NCBI RefSeq assembly: GCF_932274485.2
Contig: NC_065882.2
Location: 37,108,593 to 37,172,592 of the forward strand
Length of the DNA: 64,000 nt
Reading direction: 5' to 3'
Source: Patella vulgata
Lineage: Eukaryota; Mollusca; Gastropoda; Patellidae
The position numbers were made by a program, and so were the translations under genes. The notes beneath the pieces are model-generated. The model saw only the letters and a list, made by a program, of their open reading frames with translations, was not told the origin of the DNA and searched no databases. Numbering within the stretch: the first letter of the stretch is position 1; every line of letters starts with the position of its first letter. Of the stretch, positions 9,840 through 20,422 are shown in pieces.

Positions 9840-11560
9840 TAGTGAAAATCTATATTAACGGACTTGTAAATAAACACAATAGGCCGTATTATGTTCAACG
9901 CGTCTCCTATTGCCGAAATTAATACACTCCAGGATAGCCTGGCTCATGGCCGAATCTTTGATATTTGACTATTTAAAAAAAAAAGACAAAGTTGTTTACG
10001 AGTAAAAAATTCCCATTAACGGCTTGAAAATAATCGAAATCGACCGCCGTTTTTTGATTTCGTCTCATATTTCCGAAATTGATACATTTCTGGTTAGCCT
10101 ACTTCCAAGAATGGGTGGTAGTTTTGGAATCAATATATTTTCACCGAAATCACCGAAATTTGCTGATGGAAAAATTGACCTACATAGCTGTAACTTTGTG
10201 ACTTTTTGATCTATTTTACTAATTCTTTTTTCTTTGATTACCTTAAAATATTTACTTTAAATCTGCTATTTCCAATTTTGGAAATTCGAATATTACGTCA
10301 CTGACATCTGGCCCCGGAAGTAAAACCAACATGACAACTTCTTGAATATTAGTACGATTTTCATGAAATTGGGAATGTAAGTAGATCCGGTTATTCCAAC
10401 TTCAACGATGTCATTAGGCATTTTCTAAGTTATCTCTCCTTGGAGAAATTAAGGATGAACATTTTCAAAAAAATTAACAAAAAGTAGATCAGATTGCCTT
10501 CAAAATTTACAGATGCGTACATATAATATGGAGTTTGTCGATCGAACCGGGAGTGCGACCATCTTGAAACGTGAAAAATCCCAAGGCTTTTACAATATTT
10601 TACTAACAGACATGGGAGTTACATTTTCTGAATCTTTGAAGAAATGCCTAAAAAATATTCCAAGCAGAATTTTGATTTAGGTCAACTGATAGTCACCATT
10701 TTGAATTGTATATGGAAAACGTTGAAAAGTCTACATTAACGGTCTTGTAAATAAACACAATAGGCCGTAGTTTGTTCAATTCGTCTAGTATTACTTAAAT
10801 TAATACATTTCAGGATAGCCTGCCTGGCTTATGGTCGCATTTTTGGTATTTGAATATTTCAAAATTTTAGATTTCGCCTTTGACTTTTTTCGTGCCGACA
10901 AAGCTGTTTACGAGTGAAAAATTCCCATTAACGACTTGAAAATAATCGAAATCGGTCGCCGTTTCGGGAATTCGTCTCCTATTCCCCAAAATTAATACAT
11001 TATGGTTAGCCTCCTTCCAAGAATGGGAGGTGGCTTTGGAATCAATATATATTCAAAACGTTTTACGAACCCGAAATCACCGAAATTTACTGATGAAAAA
11101 ATTGACCTACATAGCTGTAACTTTGTGATTTTTTTTTTTATCTATTTTACTAATTCTTTTTTGTTTGAGTGCTTTGAAACATTTACTTTAAATCTGCTAT
11201 TTCCGATTTTCGAAATTCAAATATTACGTCATTGACATCTCGTCCCAGAATTAAAACGAACATGACAACTTCTTGAATATTAGTACGATTTTCATAAAAT
11301 TAGGAAATGTAAGAAGATCTATTTGATCCAACTTCAACGATGTGATTGGAAATTTTCTAAGTTGTATCCCCTTGGTGAAAATAAGGATCAAAGTTGTCAA
11401 AAAAATCGATAAAATATAGGTCAGATTGCCTTGAATTTTTTTCTGTACTAGCTAAGACATTACTGATCCGTACACAAAATGTGAAGTCTATCGGTCGAAC
11501 CGGAAGTGCCACCATCTTGAAATGTGAAACATCACTAAGCCTTTATCGATATTTTACTTA
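9840..11560 (-). repeat. Family B long repeat, two tandem units in reverse orientation
   Basis: Two successive units with a period near 880 bp: GGCCGTATTATGTTCAACGCG (9890s) versus GGCCGTAGTTTGTTCAATTCG (about 10760), and AATAATCGAAATCGRYCGCCG at about 10030 and 10930. Together with the forward copy at 8.9-9.7 kb they form a large imperfect inverted repeat. The reading frames inside (for example SLLPRMGGxFGIN in both units) are shared only because the DNA is repeated; codon-neutral differences are not favoured. Confidence 0.75.
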
Positions 11561-11599
11561 CAGACTTCACTGAGGAGTCACGGCCGTTTCATCCCGGTT

Positions 11600-12310
11600 C
11601 AATTCTTGTTGAAGCTTAGCGATCTAAAATGTAAAATTCAGAAAGATATCCTGTTTACAAAGCCACCACCTTTAATTAAATCGATGTTTCTCCTTTTAAC
11701 CAAATCAAAACTGTGGCTTGGTTATTTTAGATTAAACCTCGGAAGTGTCGTAATCTGACTGATAAAAGTAACTTCTCTAAAATAAAACCAATGCAATATG
11801 TTTTATGTTACATTTAAACAGTTCGTGACAATTCATTTCGGTTTCATATTGTCCGTACCGTAGTTTTCATTTCGTTCGATATGTGGAAACACCTGACCTG
11901 GTCAGATAACTTTATCCTAAATCTTTGAAGCTTGATATATGCAAATATATACGTTTTACGTTTGCATACAAAGAACACGCTGGTTGTGCCTTTTGAGTCT
12001 TTAACAAATCAGAAGTACGTTAATTACATATTTGTTTTTGCCCCAACTAGTCAAGCAATGTTCGCATATAAAAATGTAATTCAATTCCTTGTAAGCCAGA
12101 AATATATCTGATTTCTGCATTAAGGCGACCACACTATATTTTCCACCTTAGGGGGACAATTTGCTTAATCTACAGTTTTCCATATTTTATGGCAGAAAAT
12201 GCTTTTTTGGGTACTGTACCCTTTGTTTTACAATTTCCTGAAGTTTTTTTCATAGAAAAAAAAATTTAAAAAATATACAAAAATTTGGGTCGCTTTAATA
12301 TTTTGTAACT
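11600..12310. other. AT-rich stretch without a gene
   Basis: No coding frame or repeat was recognised apart from a first copy of the CATTAAGGCGACC word at about 12119, which resembles the unit of the minisatellite that follows. Confidence 0.45.
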
Positions 12311-12320
12311 GTTACATACA

Positions 12321-13106
12321 CATTAAGGCGACTTTATATATATTTTTGCATAATATACGCATTAAGGCGACATATGTATATTTTTGCATAATATACGCAT
12401 TAAGGCGACATATGTATATTTTTGCATAATGTACGCATTAAGGCGACTTTATATATATTTTTGCATAATATACGCATTAAGGCGACGTATGTATATTTTT
12501 GCATAATATACGCATTAAGGGGTCATATGTATATTTTTTGCATAATGTACGCATACGTATATTTTTGCATAATATACGCATTAAGGCGACATATGTATAT
12601 TTTTGCATAATATACGCATTAAGGGGTCATAAGTATATTTTTTGCATAATGTACGCATTAAGGCGACATATGTATATTTTTGCATAATATACGCATTAAG
12701 GCGACTTTATATATATAATATTTTGCATAATATACGCATTAAGTCGACAAATGTATATTGTATGCATAATATACGCATTAAGGCGACTTTTTGTATATTT
12801 TTGCATAATATACGCATTAAGGGGTCATGTGTATATTTTTTGCATAATGTACGCATACGTATATTTTTTGCATAATGTACGCATTAAGGCGACATATGTA
12901 TATTTTTGCATAATATACGCATTAAGGCGACTTTATATATATAATAGTTTGCATAATATACGCATTAAGGCGACAAATGTATATTTTTTGCATAATATAC
13001 GCATTAAGGCGACTTTTTGTATATTGTTGCATCATATACTCATTAAGGGGACATATGTATATTTTTGCATACTATACGGATTAAGGCGTCTTTATGTATA
13101 TATATT
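12321..13106. repeat. 38-bp minisatellite array, about 20 units
   Basis: The unit is GCATTAAGGCGACATATGTA followed by TATTTTTGCATAATATAC. Variants alternate GCGACATATG, GCGACTTTATATATA and GGGGTCATATG, and a larger block (GGGGTCAT unit, GCATAC short unit, GCGACATATG, GCGACTTTATATATATAAT) is itself repeated near 12.50-12.75 and 12.82-13.0 kb, so the array has some higher-order structure. ORFs across it (runs like HNIRIKAT) are translation of the repeat: 38 is not a multiple of three, so the frame cycles. Confidence 0.9.
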
Positions 13107-13490
13107 TTTTTTATTTTGTGACCCTCGCGGCAACATGAGTCGGAGTGCGCAAAATCTAATATTGCGGTACAGACGAAGCAAGTGAAAATATTGATTTTGG
13201 TCGAAATTGAGATTTTCACAAAAATGAGCCTATATATGAGTGTATCGACCAAAAAGATCAAAATAGCCATAAACCATTTTAAAACACTTTTATTTGAGCG
13301 TTTTATAAAAAGTACCGTATTCATAAATCTTTCCTTTTTCTTAAAATTCCAGCAAAATTAGTTATTTTTCGACGCACGCAGTGTGTGGTGAAGCCGTTAA
13401 TCTCTAGTTGATAATATGGCCAAAGTATTACAGATAACCCCATGTTCAATGACTATAAACGAGTTTCAAAACCCATACGATATACCCAAC
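13107..13490. other. Non-coding stretch
   Basis: No gene or repeat recognised. CCCTCGCGGCAACATGAGTC near 13120 is a small GC-rich island. Confidence 0.4.
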
Positions 13491-14355
13491 TCCACCGTGA
13501 CGGAATTACATGGTACCCCTTATAGGAATATACTCGATTCCACCGTGACGGAATTACATGGTGCCCCTTTTTTTGCAGTCTTAAACGTACAGTGGCTGTT
13601 TACTACAGCAATAGTATATTCTATTGCGGATTTTATAAGATGGGGGGGGGGGGGGGTATCAGAGCAATGATTAAAAGTCCAGATGGACTCTTTACATCAG
13701 ATGCATTTTATTAAATAAGGTCTATAACATTATATATGATGGAATTACCCACCTTGACATTACCCAAATGCAAACTATGTTTTTTTCATTAAATCTGCAA
13801 ATCAAGACATTTTATGGTGGGCATCTTAGAATATTCAAAATATGTCTAGCCCCGACAATAGAAAAAAAACATTTTTTATAAACAAATCATCCCAAAGAAG
13901 TGTGCTTCGTTGCGCAAAACATGCGTGACGGAATTACCTTTCAAATTGTGCTGGAATTACAGTGCAGAAATTCCGTCACACAAGGGTGTTCTTGTCATGA
14001 CTTCAGTTATCGCTGGCTAAGAAAGCTTTGATATAGGATCATAACTCGACGTTGCTTCCAGTGCGTGGATTAGATCTCGCCTAGCTTTATATGTGTGAAA
14101 TTTTCTGCAAAATCTATTTGGAGCAAACATTCCTCTGAGGTTTCTTCATTTTATATGGACTTCGCGGGTTTATGTGATATCCTGTCACGGCACAAATTGC
14201 ACCCACATTCTCATCATTGGCATTGCCCATTCTGTGATTTTGAACAGTCAATCTATTTCTTTTTCTTAAATAGTTGAGCTGTTTCGGTAACATGACAAAT
14301 CTCAGATTTTTTGTCCGTTCCCTATCAACATTATCATAATCCACACGATTTACAG

Positions 14356-14739
14356 GGGCTATACTATATACCGGAAACACCGAAAAACACCGGAAAACAC
14401 CGGAAAACTACCGGAAAACACCATGTTATACTGAATACCGGAAAACACCGGAAAAACACTAAATACCGGAAAACACACTAAATACCGGAAACCATCCTAA
14501 ATAGGTAACCCAGAGAAGGGCTATACTATAAACCGGAAACTAACCCTAACCCTAACCCTAACCCAGGCACACAGAGGACCAGGTTCCCGGTTACCTATTT
14601 AGGGTGCCAGTCTCCGGGTTACCTATTTAGGGTATTTCCGGTATTTAGTGTGTTTTCCGGTATTTAGTGTTTTTCCCGTGTTTTCCGGTATTCAGTATAA
14701 AATGGTGTTTTCCGGTTGTTTTCCGGTATATAGTATTGC
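14356..14739. mobile_element. Foldback element with telomere-repeat core and 10-bp target duplication
   Basis: Two arms of about 155 bp (14356-14512 and 14585-14739) are reverse complements with minor differences. The arms contain repeated ACCGGAAAACACC, ACTAAATACCGGAAAACAC and CCTAAATAGGTAACCC. Ends read GGGCTATACTATATACCGG and its near-mirror. The word CGATTTACAG lies immediately outside both ends (14346-14355 and 14740-14749), a perfect 10-bp duplication. The centre holds CTAACCCTAACCCTAACCC (14540-14564). There is no coding capacity. A 9-10 bp duplication fits Mutator-type transposition; family assignment is inference. Confidence 0.85.
14540..14564. repeat. Interstitial telomeric repeat (CCCTAA)n
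   Basis: Just over four units of CCCTAA in the centre of the foldback element. This is the telomere repeat of vertebrates and of molluscs and annelids; it is short and inside a mobile element, so it is not evidence of a chromosome end. Confidence 0.85.
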
Positions 14740-15101
14740 CGATTTACAGCTGATTTAAATTTTTCTTTTCGTATATGCTGTCTCTATGCTGTAGGTGTGG
14801 CTATAACTCAAAGAATATATGAAACTATATCATGCAAAAAAATTCCATAAATTCCATAAAAAAGTTTCTGGAAGACTTACTAAATGCTTGAATTTCGAAA
14901 AAAAAAATGTAATTCCGTCACGAAAGAAACATGTAATTCTGTCACGCATAAATTTGGGAATTATATTTGTGATGAGAAAATTTTTAGAACATACTTCAAT
15001 ACTAGCATGCGTTCCCACATAGGAAATGAGTTTTTATAGAGATATGCCGAATATTAACATTTTTAGAAAAATAAATATCATACTTGGCGGGACGGAATTA
15101 C

Positions 15102-15420
15102 ACCAATGGGTGAAAATAAAGATAACTTTTATCAATATACGAAATCATATTCAGTCACCCAAATCTTAAATTGTATCAAACATAATGGGGTAAACACAAG
15201 GAAAACATTGATATATAACATACCCATCTCTTCTGTTGCTTCACACAACTTAGAGACTTCAGAAGAAAGGCCTTGAAAATTCGTATTTGGCGCGTTTAAT
15301 TACTTTGCCAGAAGCGTGATGTCTTCGCGCTTGCATGTCGGCTGTGACGCGTCAAAATAAAAATTTCAGCTAAAATTGGTCGCTTAGAATGATAAACTTT
15401 ATATACACAATTCAAACAAG
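15102..15420. other. Non-coding stretch
   Basis: No gene or repeat recognised; AT-rich, with a small GC-richer piece around 15300-15350. Confidence 0.4.
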
Positions 15421-15424
15421 CGGT

Positions 15425-16990
15425 TGCCATGCAAGATGCGCCCAAATGTGGCAAGACATAGATAGAGAACAAGCTCAAATTAAAAAGAAGCAATTTTTCG
15501 TACAATCAGGGGTCATAATCCATAAAGTTACGGTCCGATATGTGTGAATATCTACAGGAACCTAGATCTTCGGGATATAAACATATTTTAAGTTTCCTCA
15601 AAATCAGTCAAGGAGCGGCCATTTTGTCCGACAGTTTCGATCAGATTTTTACGAAATTCGAACTCAATCTTCATTGATGCGTAAAGGTAACAATATTTTA
15701 AAACCCTTTTTTAAAATGGAATACAAATTGTGACTTCTAGTGGGACCACAAGTTAAAAACGCGATATTTCGAACAATCAGGGTCCATAATCCAGGAAGTG
15801 AAGTTCGGATATGCGCGGTTATAGAAAGGAGCCAAGATCTTTGTTATATAAAGATAAATTTAAAGTTTCATCAAAATCGGTTCAAAATTGTGACCTCTAG
15901 AGGGACCACAAGCTAAAACCGTGTTTTTTTCGTATAATTAAGAGCCATAATACAGAAAGTTACGATCTGATATGCGCAAATATTGAAAGGAGCCAAGATC
16001 TTTGTGATGTTAAAGGAAATTTAAAGAAAGTTTCATTAAAATCGGATGACAATTGTGGCCCCTAGAGGGTTCACAACCTTGATATACCATTTGCTGCACA
16101 GGCGGGGCGGCCATTTTGTCTGGCAGTTTGCGTCCAATTTTTACGAAATCCACACTCACCAATGATTAGGGTGTAATGGTGATATATTCAAACGTTTTTT
16201 TTAAATAGGCTAAAAATTGCGAAATCTAGAGGGACCACAAGCTAAAAACGCAATTTTTCGTAAAATCAAGGGCCATAATTCAGGAAATTACGATCTAATA
16301 TGGGAATATGGGCGAATATTGATAGGAACCAAGATTTTGTGATATAAAGATAAATTTAAAGTTGTATCAAAATTGGTTAAAAAATGTGGCCTCTAGAGGG
16401 TCCACGACGTTGAAGTACCATATTTTTGCACTATTTGCGTAAGAGTGGCGGCCATTTTGTCCGGCAGTTTTGGTCCGATTTTCACAAAATTCGAACTCAA
16501 CCACCATTAGGGTGTAACGGTGATATATTGAAACGTTTTTTTTAAACGGATAATAATTGTGACCTCTAGAGGGACCACGAGCTAAAAACGCGCTTTTCCG
16601 TAAAATCAGGGGAAATAATTAAGGAAGTTATCATCCGAGATGAGAGAATATCGAAAGTGAACCAAGATTAGTGGGTTACAAACCTACATTATAAGGTTAA
16701 ACAAAATCGGATAAAAATTGTGACCTCTACAGTGTTCACAGGGTAAAAACTTGATTTTTCGTAAAAATCAAGGGCCATAATCCACGAAGTTACGGTATGA
16801 TACGTGCCAATATCGACAGGAAGCGAGATCTTAGGTTTAAACGTATATTTCAAGTTACATGAAATCGGTTAAAAATTGTAAATTATCGAGTGTTCACAAA
16901 CAACTATGGAGGGACGGATGGACAGATGGGGGCGACGACAATATAAGTCCACATGAAATCTTGAAGGCAAAAGGATATTTTCGACAACTT
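15425..16990 (+). repeat. Family A tandem array, about nine 160-170 bp units
   Basis: GTGACCTCTAG-type blocks recur near 15731, 15889, 16053, 16218, 16385, 16558 and 16719, giving spacings of 158 to 173 bp. Each unit repeats TTTTTCGTANAATCAGGGGCC, GGAAGTTACGATCCGATATG and GAACCAAGATCTTTG. A longer unit type adds GCGGCCATTTTGTCCGGCAGTTT. The array ends with a GGACGGATGGACAGATGGGG motif near 16910. Units are 70-85% alike by eye. Not coding. Confidence 0.8.
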
Positions 16991-17102
16991 CACCAACGTC
17001 ATTAAAGCTTCTTACTACTCGGCGAAGTGCGAGATCCGAACTTAACGGACAGAAAAATCGATTTTTTTTTTATTTATCGAATATTTTCTGAAATTTCGGG
17101 TT

Positions 17103-17405
17103 GAAAACCGAGATGAGAGAGAGAGAGAGAGAGAAATGGAGTTTAACGTCCACTCGACACAAACTAGGTAATTTCGGGACTAACATATGGTTTAATTTTA
17201 TTTCAATAATTCGCTTGCGCGTAGGGGTCTTTAGCAGTGGGAGGAAACCTGAGGACCCGGAGAAAACCCACGAGGTTGGACAGGCGACCCTACTCCTTGC
17301 CACGTACAACCGGGGATTCGAAACCACGCCAGTTGACTCAATGACAGACTTTATGATACAGCGCGCGCTAACCATTCAGCCATCCAACCCCCCGAAAACC
17401 GAGAT
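17103..17405 (-). repeat. SINE-1, full length, with 12-bp target duplication
   Basis: tRNA-derived SINE on the minus strand. Read on that strand it has an A box (TGGCTGAATGGTTAGCG), a B box (GGTTTCGAATCCCCGG), a body with CTCCGGGTCCTCAGGTTTCC and GACCCCTACGCGCAAGCGAA, then GTCGAGTGGACGTTAAACTCC and a (TC)n tail. GAAAACCGAGAT flanks it at 17103-17114 and 17394-17405. This is the best-bounded copy of the family in the window. Confidence 0.85.
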
Positions 17406-17454
17406 AACCTTAAAAGCAACCCATAGAAAAATAAATGTGCTTGATCACTTTTCT

Positions 17455-18055
17455 GTGAATGCAACTGGTTCAGTCTTTATGTGCATTCGTTGGAATTTAT
17501 TTTGCAAAAACAGGTTCTCGCAACAGGTCGATTGTGCGCTTTGCGACTTCTGGCGATCCTATGCAATCTAATTGGGAATTTTATCGTTTCATTTCTGTTT
17601 CTTCTTCCGCAAAATCTCAAATTCGGGTGTACACATCAAAATGTGATTTCGGTTCCGAAAGCACAAAACTACTGCTATAATTTGGAATAGTTTCTAGATG
17701 TTGTTAATATAACAGACAGGAAAACGTGTTTACATGGACGTCTTATGTTTAATAGTTAACGGGGGTTGGGTGGCCAAATAGTGAACAGCTGTGCGCTGTA
17801 TCATTAGGTCTGTCATTTAGTCAACTGGTGTGGTTTCGATTCCCTGGTTGTAAGTGACAAGAAGTAGGATCGCATATCTATCCTCGGAGTTCGTCTCCGG
17901 GTACTCCGGTTTCCTCTCACAGCTAAAGACAAGTACGCGCAAGCTGGTCTCCGTAAGGTGGAAACATATATTCCATTAAACAATGAGTGATAAAGTAGAT
18001 AATTCATGAGTTTCATTATTAAAAAAATAATGTTTTTTGTAACAAATTTCGGCTT
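17455..18055 (+). repeat. Family E dispersed repeat carrying a SINE-1 variant
   Basis: About 550 bp shared with 31120-31650, including GCAATCTAATTGGGAATTTT, CAAATTCGGGTRTACACATC, AGGAAAACGTGTTTA and GAGTGATAAAGTAGATAATTC. A SINE-1-like segment (17762-17972) lies in the middle in both copies, so it was part of the unit before the unit moved. The lead-in GCAACTGGTTCAGTCTTTATG also occurs at 18075 and 28156. No coding frame is conserved. Confidence 0.75.
17762..17972 (+). repeat. SINE-1 variant (subfamily with GTAAGGTGGAAAC 3' end)
   Basis: A box GGTTGGGTGGCCAAATAGTG, B box GGTTTCGATTCCCTGG and the CTCCGGGTACTCCGGTTTCC block are clear. The 3' part diverges from the main family after ACGCGCAAGC and ends in CTCCGTAAGGTGGAAACATA. 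The sister copy is at 31379-31562. Confidence 0.7.
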
Positions 18056-18219
18056 GATCACTTTTCTGTAAATGCAACCGGTTCAGTCTTAATACGCATC
18101 CGGTTGAACATATTTTGCAAAAACAGGTTGCTGTATTCACGTGCCAGGCCAATTATGCGCTTTGTGACGTCTGGCGATCATGTGAAATCAGTGTAATATA
18201 CCCAGTTAACATTGATGGT

Positions 18220-18790
18220 TAGATTTACGTAAAGTTTACGTCATTATGGTTAGATTTTGGTTAGCGTCCAATAATGGTTACTTTTACGTCATAATGGTTA
18301 TGGTTACTTTTACGTCAGAAAATGACGTAAATGTAACGTAAACTTTATGAAGGATTACTAACCATTTTTTTTTCGCTTTAAATACTGCTTGATTAAATAA
18401 CATTACAAGTGTGTGCACATTCTAACAATTGATAAATAGTTGGAATTCAGACATAATAATTATATATGTATTATTGGTTATAATTCTAACGTTATTCTAA
18501 CGTAAATTTTACATGAGGTTTCTAACCGTTAGTTTATGGTTTGTTTTCTGACGTAAATCTAACGTTAGTTTTCTAACGTTAATATAACGTTAGTTTTCTA
18601 ACGTTAATATAACGTTACCTTTATGTCATACTTTTAACCGTTAATTTAACGTTAGTTTTCTAACGTAAATCTAACGTTAATTTTCTAACATAAATCTAAT
18701 GTTAGTTTTCTAACATAAATCTAACGTTAGTTTTCTAACATAAACCTGATATTAGTTGTATAAAGTAAAACAAATTTCAGTTTAATTTCA
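18220..18790. repeat. ACGTAA/TTAACG-rich repeat with a 25-bp minisatellite
   Basis: From 18220 the sequence is made of GTTAGATTTACGTAAAG-like words in both orientations. From about 18540 to 18750 a 25-bp unit, TAACGTTAGTTTTCTAACGT plus AAATC or TAATA, repeats about eight times with decay. The same word set forms the palindrome at 27686-28122. Confidence 0.75.
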
Positions 18791-18799
18791 TGATACTAA

Positions 18800-19115
18800 C
18801 AATTAAATTACTGTCATTTTTTATCCTTAGTTTTCTTACGTAAACAAATGTCAGTTTAATAACATGAGCACCATTTGTAATGAAGCGACTCGATGAAGAA
18901 GGCTAACCATATCCCACAGGAGAATACTGGTGTGGACTAGAATAAGCAGACGCCAAAGACTTTCATTCAATTTGGGCTTTTTGCATATTTTGTCGAACAT
19001 AATTGATTAAAATATACAGTAAAACCAGATAAGACTGAACTTTATTCAGTTTATATACATTCATGTTATATTATTATATGCCTTGCTACCCATTTTTGTC
19101 CATTTCCAGGGGCCC
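18800..19115. other. Non-coding stretch
   Basis: AT-rich with no ORF or repeat recognised. Confidence 0.4.
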
Positions 19116-19119
19116 AACA

Positions 19120-19395
19120 ATAGAAATGAAATGGGGTTTAACGTCCTACTGTTCTGCTCCGAACTGGTCTAATGAAGACGGGCATGTGCCATACAGTGTG
19201 CTATGAGGGACATTTTGCCCGTACAGCGGCACTACGACCTACTCTTATATCGAATTCCAACTGTCAAGGGATCTTTTACGTGCACACTAATGTGTCAACA
19301 GGACCTCAGTTTTTCATCGGATCCGAACAACTAGACAGGTGTCCTTATCAGGCCCTACGTCCTGCATCACTTTCTCCGCCAATGCAGTGATCGAA
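19120..19395 (-). repeat. SINE-2, 5'-truncated
   Basis: Minus-strand copy of a second tRNA-headed SINE family. Diagnostic blocks are GAAATGGGGTTTAACGTCC (3' end), ACAGTGTGCTATGAGGGA, CGAATTCCAACTGTCAAGGG and AACAACTAGACAGGTGTCC. The tRNA-like head is mostly lost at the right end. Confidence 0.75.
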
Positions 19396-19444
19396 CCTTT
19401 TAACTCCTTTAAGAATTTCAGCCTGTAAGCGACACATAAAGAGA

Positions 19445-20222
19445 AATAGGAATGAATGAATGACCTACTCTCATTTCGAATTCCAGCTGTCAAGGTTTCG
19501 TTTACATGCACATGCAACATGAGCACAAGATCTTGATTTTTTGTCCTATTTGAAAGACTAGACACTGTCCTACATTACAAACAAGGGGAAAATTCTACAC
19601 CAGGATCGGACCCCTCGTTAGTTAGCCAGTGTGTTAACTTGAAAGTTAACCATTAGCCATTCAACCACGCCAGTGTGCTACAAGGGAGTTTTATCCGGAC
19701 AGCTGTGCTAAGGCCTACTCATATATTGAGTTCCAACTGTCAGGGGATCTTTAACGTGCATGCCGATGTGTACATGGGACCTCAGTTTTTCGTCCCATCC
19801 GAAAGACTAGAAACCTGTGCAGTACACAAACACATTCTCCTTATTATTCCTGTCTGTGACTACAGTAACTTGATATTGTACACATTGGAGTGCACGTAAA
19901 AGATCCCTTGGTAGTTGGAATTCGATACAAGAGTATTCTGTTGTGCCGCTGCCCGGGCAAAATTTCCTTCATAGCACACTGTATGGTGTAGGCCCATCTT
20001 CATTAGCCCGGTTTAGGAGCAGAACAGTAGGATGTTAAACCCCATTTCATTTCATTTCATTTTGTGTACATGAGACCTCAGATTTTCGTCCCATCCGAAC
20101 GACTAGACAGCTGTCCTTGTCAGGCCCTCTGTCCTGCAACACTGCCAAGCAGAAACAACATCGGAAAATCCTGATGAACACTAGCCAGCCAGTGTCTTAC
20201 TCACTTAGCCACTGTGGCTCCG
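19445..20222. repeat. Cluster of nested and degenerate SINE-2 pieces
   Basis: A worn minus-strand copy covers 19445-19670. A second begins at 19670 (GCCAGTGTGCTACAAGGGAG) and runs to about 19815. A 5'-truncated plus-strand copy at 19886-20062 ends in ACCCCATTTCATTTCATTTC. A minus-strand piece with the head region (GTCTTACTCACTTAGCCACTG) occupies 20064-20222. The CAAACACATTCTCCTTA flank at about 19830 recurs at 20264 and 21678. The order of events here cannot be fully resolved by eye. Confidence 0.65.
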
Positions 20223-20422
20223 GGGTCATAAATGTAGTGCCACAAAAAAAAATTTGCAGTTCACAAACACATTCTCCTTACTATTTGAGTCTGTGACTAC
20301 AGCAACTTGAAAGTAGTCCAAGTAATAGCCTTTTTTATGTGGTTTTGCAATCGAAATCAAACCTGAGAGGGAAAACAAATAATGATAATGCATGACAAAG
20401 TGTGGCACCATCCAAAGGGAGA

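Larger units (their letters stand above)
13498..15101. repeat. Scattered TGACGGAATTAC motifs on both strands
   Basis: The 12-mer occurs at 13498-13509, 13546-13557 and 13926-13937, with one-base variants at 13738 and 15090, and in reverse complement at 14909-14920, in variant form at 14933-14944, and in part at 13971-13978. The first two lie in a 48-bp direct repeat that includes CCACCGTGACGGAATTACAT. The DNA between motifs is otherwise unrelated, apart from the foldback element at 14356-14739. Confidence 0.6.

Noticed and set aside
10024-11235. ORFs with SLLPRMGG text as a gene family
   Set aside because: They lie in family B tandem units; similarity follows from DNA repetition and the frames are short and not conserved at 40-44 kb.
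12321-13106. CRISPR-like array
   Set aside because: Units are directly adjacent variants without unique spacers, and the DNA is clearly animal.
12422-13185. Overlapping plus-strand ORFs with HNIRIKAT-type repeats, as a repetitive protein
   Set aside because: They translate a 38-bp minisatellite in cycling frames; no start context, and unit variants are not frame-preserving.
14540-14564. True telomere or chromosome end
   Set aside because: Only about four units, inside a foldback element with target duplications, with ordinary sequence on both sides.
17101-17571. 156-codon plus-strand ORF across the SINE
   Set aside because: It translates the SINE antisense and flanking family E; SINE-derived frames like this recur at every copy.
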